This document shows, piece by piece, positions 5,631 through 5,971 of a stretch of 5,971 nt of DNA. Source of the DNA: Paracoccaceae bacterium (lineage in GTDB: Bacteria > Pseudomonadota > Alphaproteobacteria > Rhodobacterales > Rhodobacteraceae); NCBI GenBank assembly GCA_015485015.1, contig WFUK01000440.1:1-5971 (forward strand). Reading direction: 5' to 3'. The first letter of the stretch is position 1. Each line of letters opens with the position of its first letter. The notes below the pieces were generated by a model. It saw only the letters and a program-made list of their open reading frames with translations, did not search any database and was not told the DNA's origin. A program made the position numbers and the translations under genes.

Positions 5631-5971
5631 CTAAGCTCTCCCCTCAGGAATTCTGAATTTGCCGGCAATGCGCCGCGCCCAAGCGGGCGTGAGCGGCGTT
5701 TCCACCACGCCGCGCCCCGAATAGGCATGAATTATTTTTTCGCCCCCCGCCCGATCATCCGACAGGATCGCCACATGCTTCACCACCCGTCGCCCCAGCC
5801 GAAACAGCAGAACATCGCCGGCTTTCGCCTCGGAAACCTCGATCATATGCCGCTTGGCGGCGGGCAAAAGCCGCTCCACCCCGTCGGTTTCGGAAAGGTC
5901 TGGCGAGTATGGCCCGGGGCGCTCCGGCTCCTCGCCGTGCAGCTCGCGCCAGATGCCGCGCAGCAGGCCAA
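5631..5971 (-). CDS. NlpC/P60 cell-wall peptidase of the GTA tail cassette (Orfg14 type), C-terminal part
   Basis: The frame is open from the right edge to a TAG at 5633-5631 and shows the last 112 complete residues. They begin GLLRGIWRELHG and end GKFRIPEGRA. The fragment matches the phage-type NlpC/P60 family, which cleaves the peptide stems of peptidoglycan. The catalytic histidine is in VVKHVAIL (codon 5777-5775), and the third active-site position is the histidine of IIHAYSGRGVVE (codon 5729-5727). In this family GLLRG follows the nucleophile motif DCxG, so the catalytic cysteine should lie just beyond the right edge. Internal GTG and ATG codons, such as GTG at 5879, are not the start, because protein similarity continues upstream of them. 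The stop is 2 bases before the megatron start. In RcGTA the homologous gene precedes the megatron and the enzyme helps the tail pass the cell wall. Confidence 0.92.
   Translation of the reverse strand, partial: GLLRGIWRELHGEEPERPGPYSPDLSETDGVERLLPAAKRHMIEVSEAKAGDVLLFRLGRRVVKHVAILSDDRAGGEKIIHAYSGRGVVETPLTPAWARRIAGKFRIPEGRA

Noticed and set aside
5631..5879. A short independent gene starting at GTG 5879
   Set aside because: The same frame continues to the window edge with family-like residues (GLLRGIWRELHG), so this is the interior of a longer NlpC/P60 gene.
1..5971. CRISPR arrays, tRNA or rRNA genes, insertion sequences, integrase or attachment sites
   Set aside because: None was seen by eye: no regularly spaced repeats, no transposase or integrase motifs, and almost all bases are accounted for by coding sequence.

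Overview
The window looks like an alphaproteobacterial chromosome, most likely Rhodobacterales. The evidence is the protein content: a tail-tip cassette of the kind found in the Rhodobacter capsulatus gene transfer agent (RcGTA) cluster. The codon use is GC-rich and leaves long antisense open frames. The genus cannot be named from the sequence alone.

Right part (1056-5971, all minus strand, transcribed right to left): three tightly packed genes form the distal end of a GTA-like cluster. First is the C-terminal part of an NlpC/P60 cell-wall peptidase (5631 to beyond the right edge). Two bases after its stop comes a 1288-residue tail-tip 'megatron' protein of the Rcc01698/Orfg15 type with a GTA TIM-barrel-like domain (1762-5628). 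Overlapping its end by 8 bp is a 237-residue DUF2793 protein (1056-1769), probably a fibre or receptor-binding protein. Ribosome binding sites for the second and third genes lie inside the preceding coding sequence, so the block is probably one translationally coupled transcript. The proposed division of labour is peptidoglycan opening (peptidase), tail-tip assembly and possible glycan handling (megatron), and surface recognition (DUF2793).

Left part (1-1078): a separate regulatory module. A TetR-family repressor gene (509-1078, plus strand) is divergent from a small four-helix membrane protein gene (62-439, minus). A further membrane-protein gene starts through an ATGA overlap and runs off the left edge (1-65, minus). 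The 69-bp divergent intergenic region holds two copies of an 18-bp operator-like sequence in opposite orientations, centred 42 bp apart. They overlap the predicted promoter elements on both strands, which suggests an autoregulated TetR switch.

The two blocks converge: the TetR and DUF2793 genes overlap by 23 bp at their 3' ends. A stem-loop directly after the DUF2793 stop is the only terminator candidate seen. No RNA genes, insertion sequences, CRISPR arrays or attachment sites were seen, and no gene-free stretch exceeds 70 bp.
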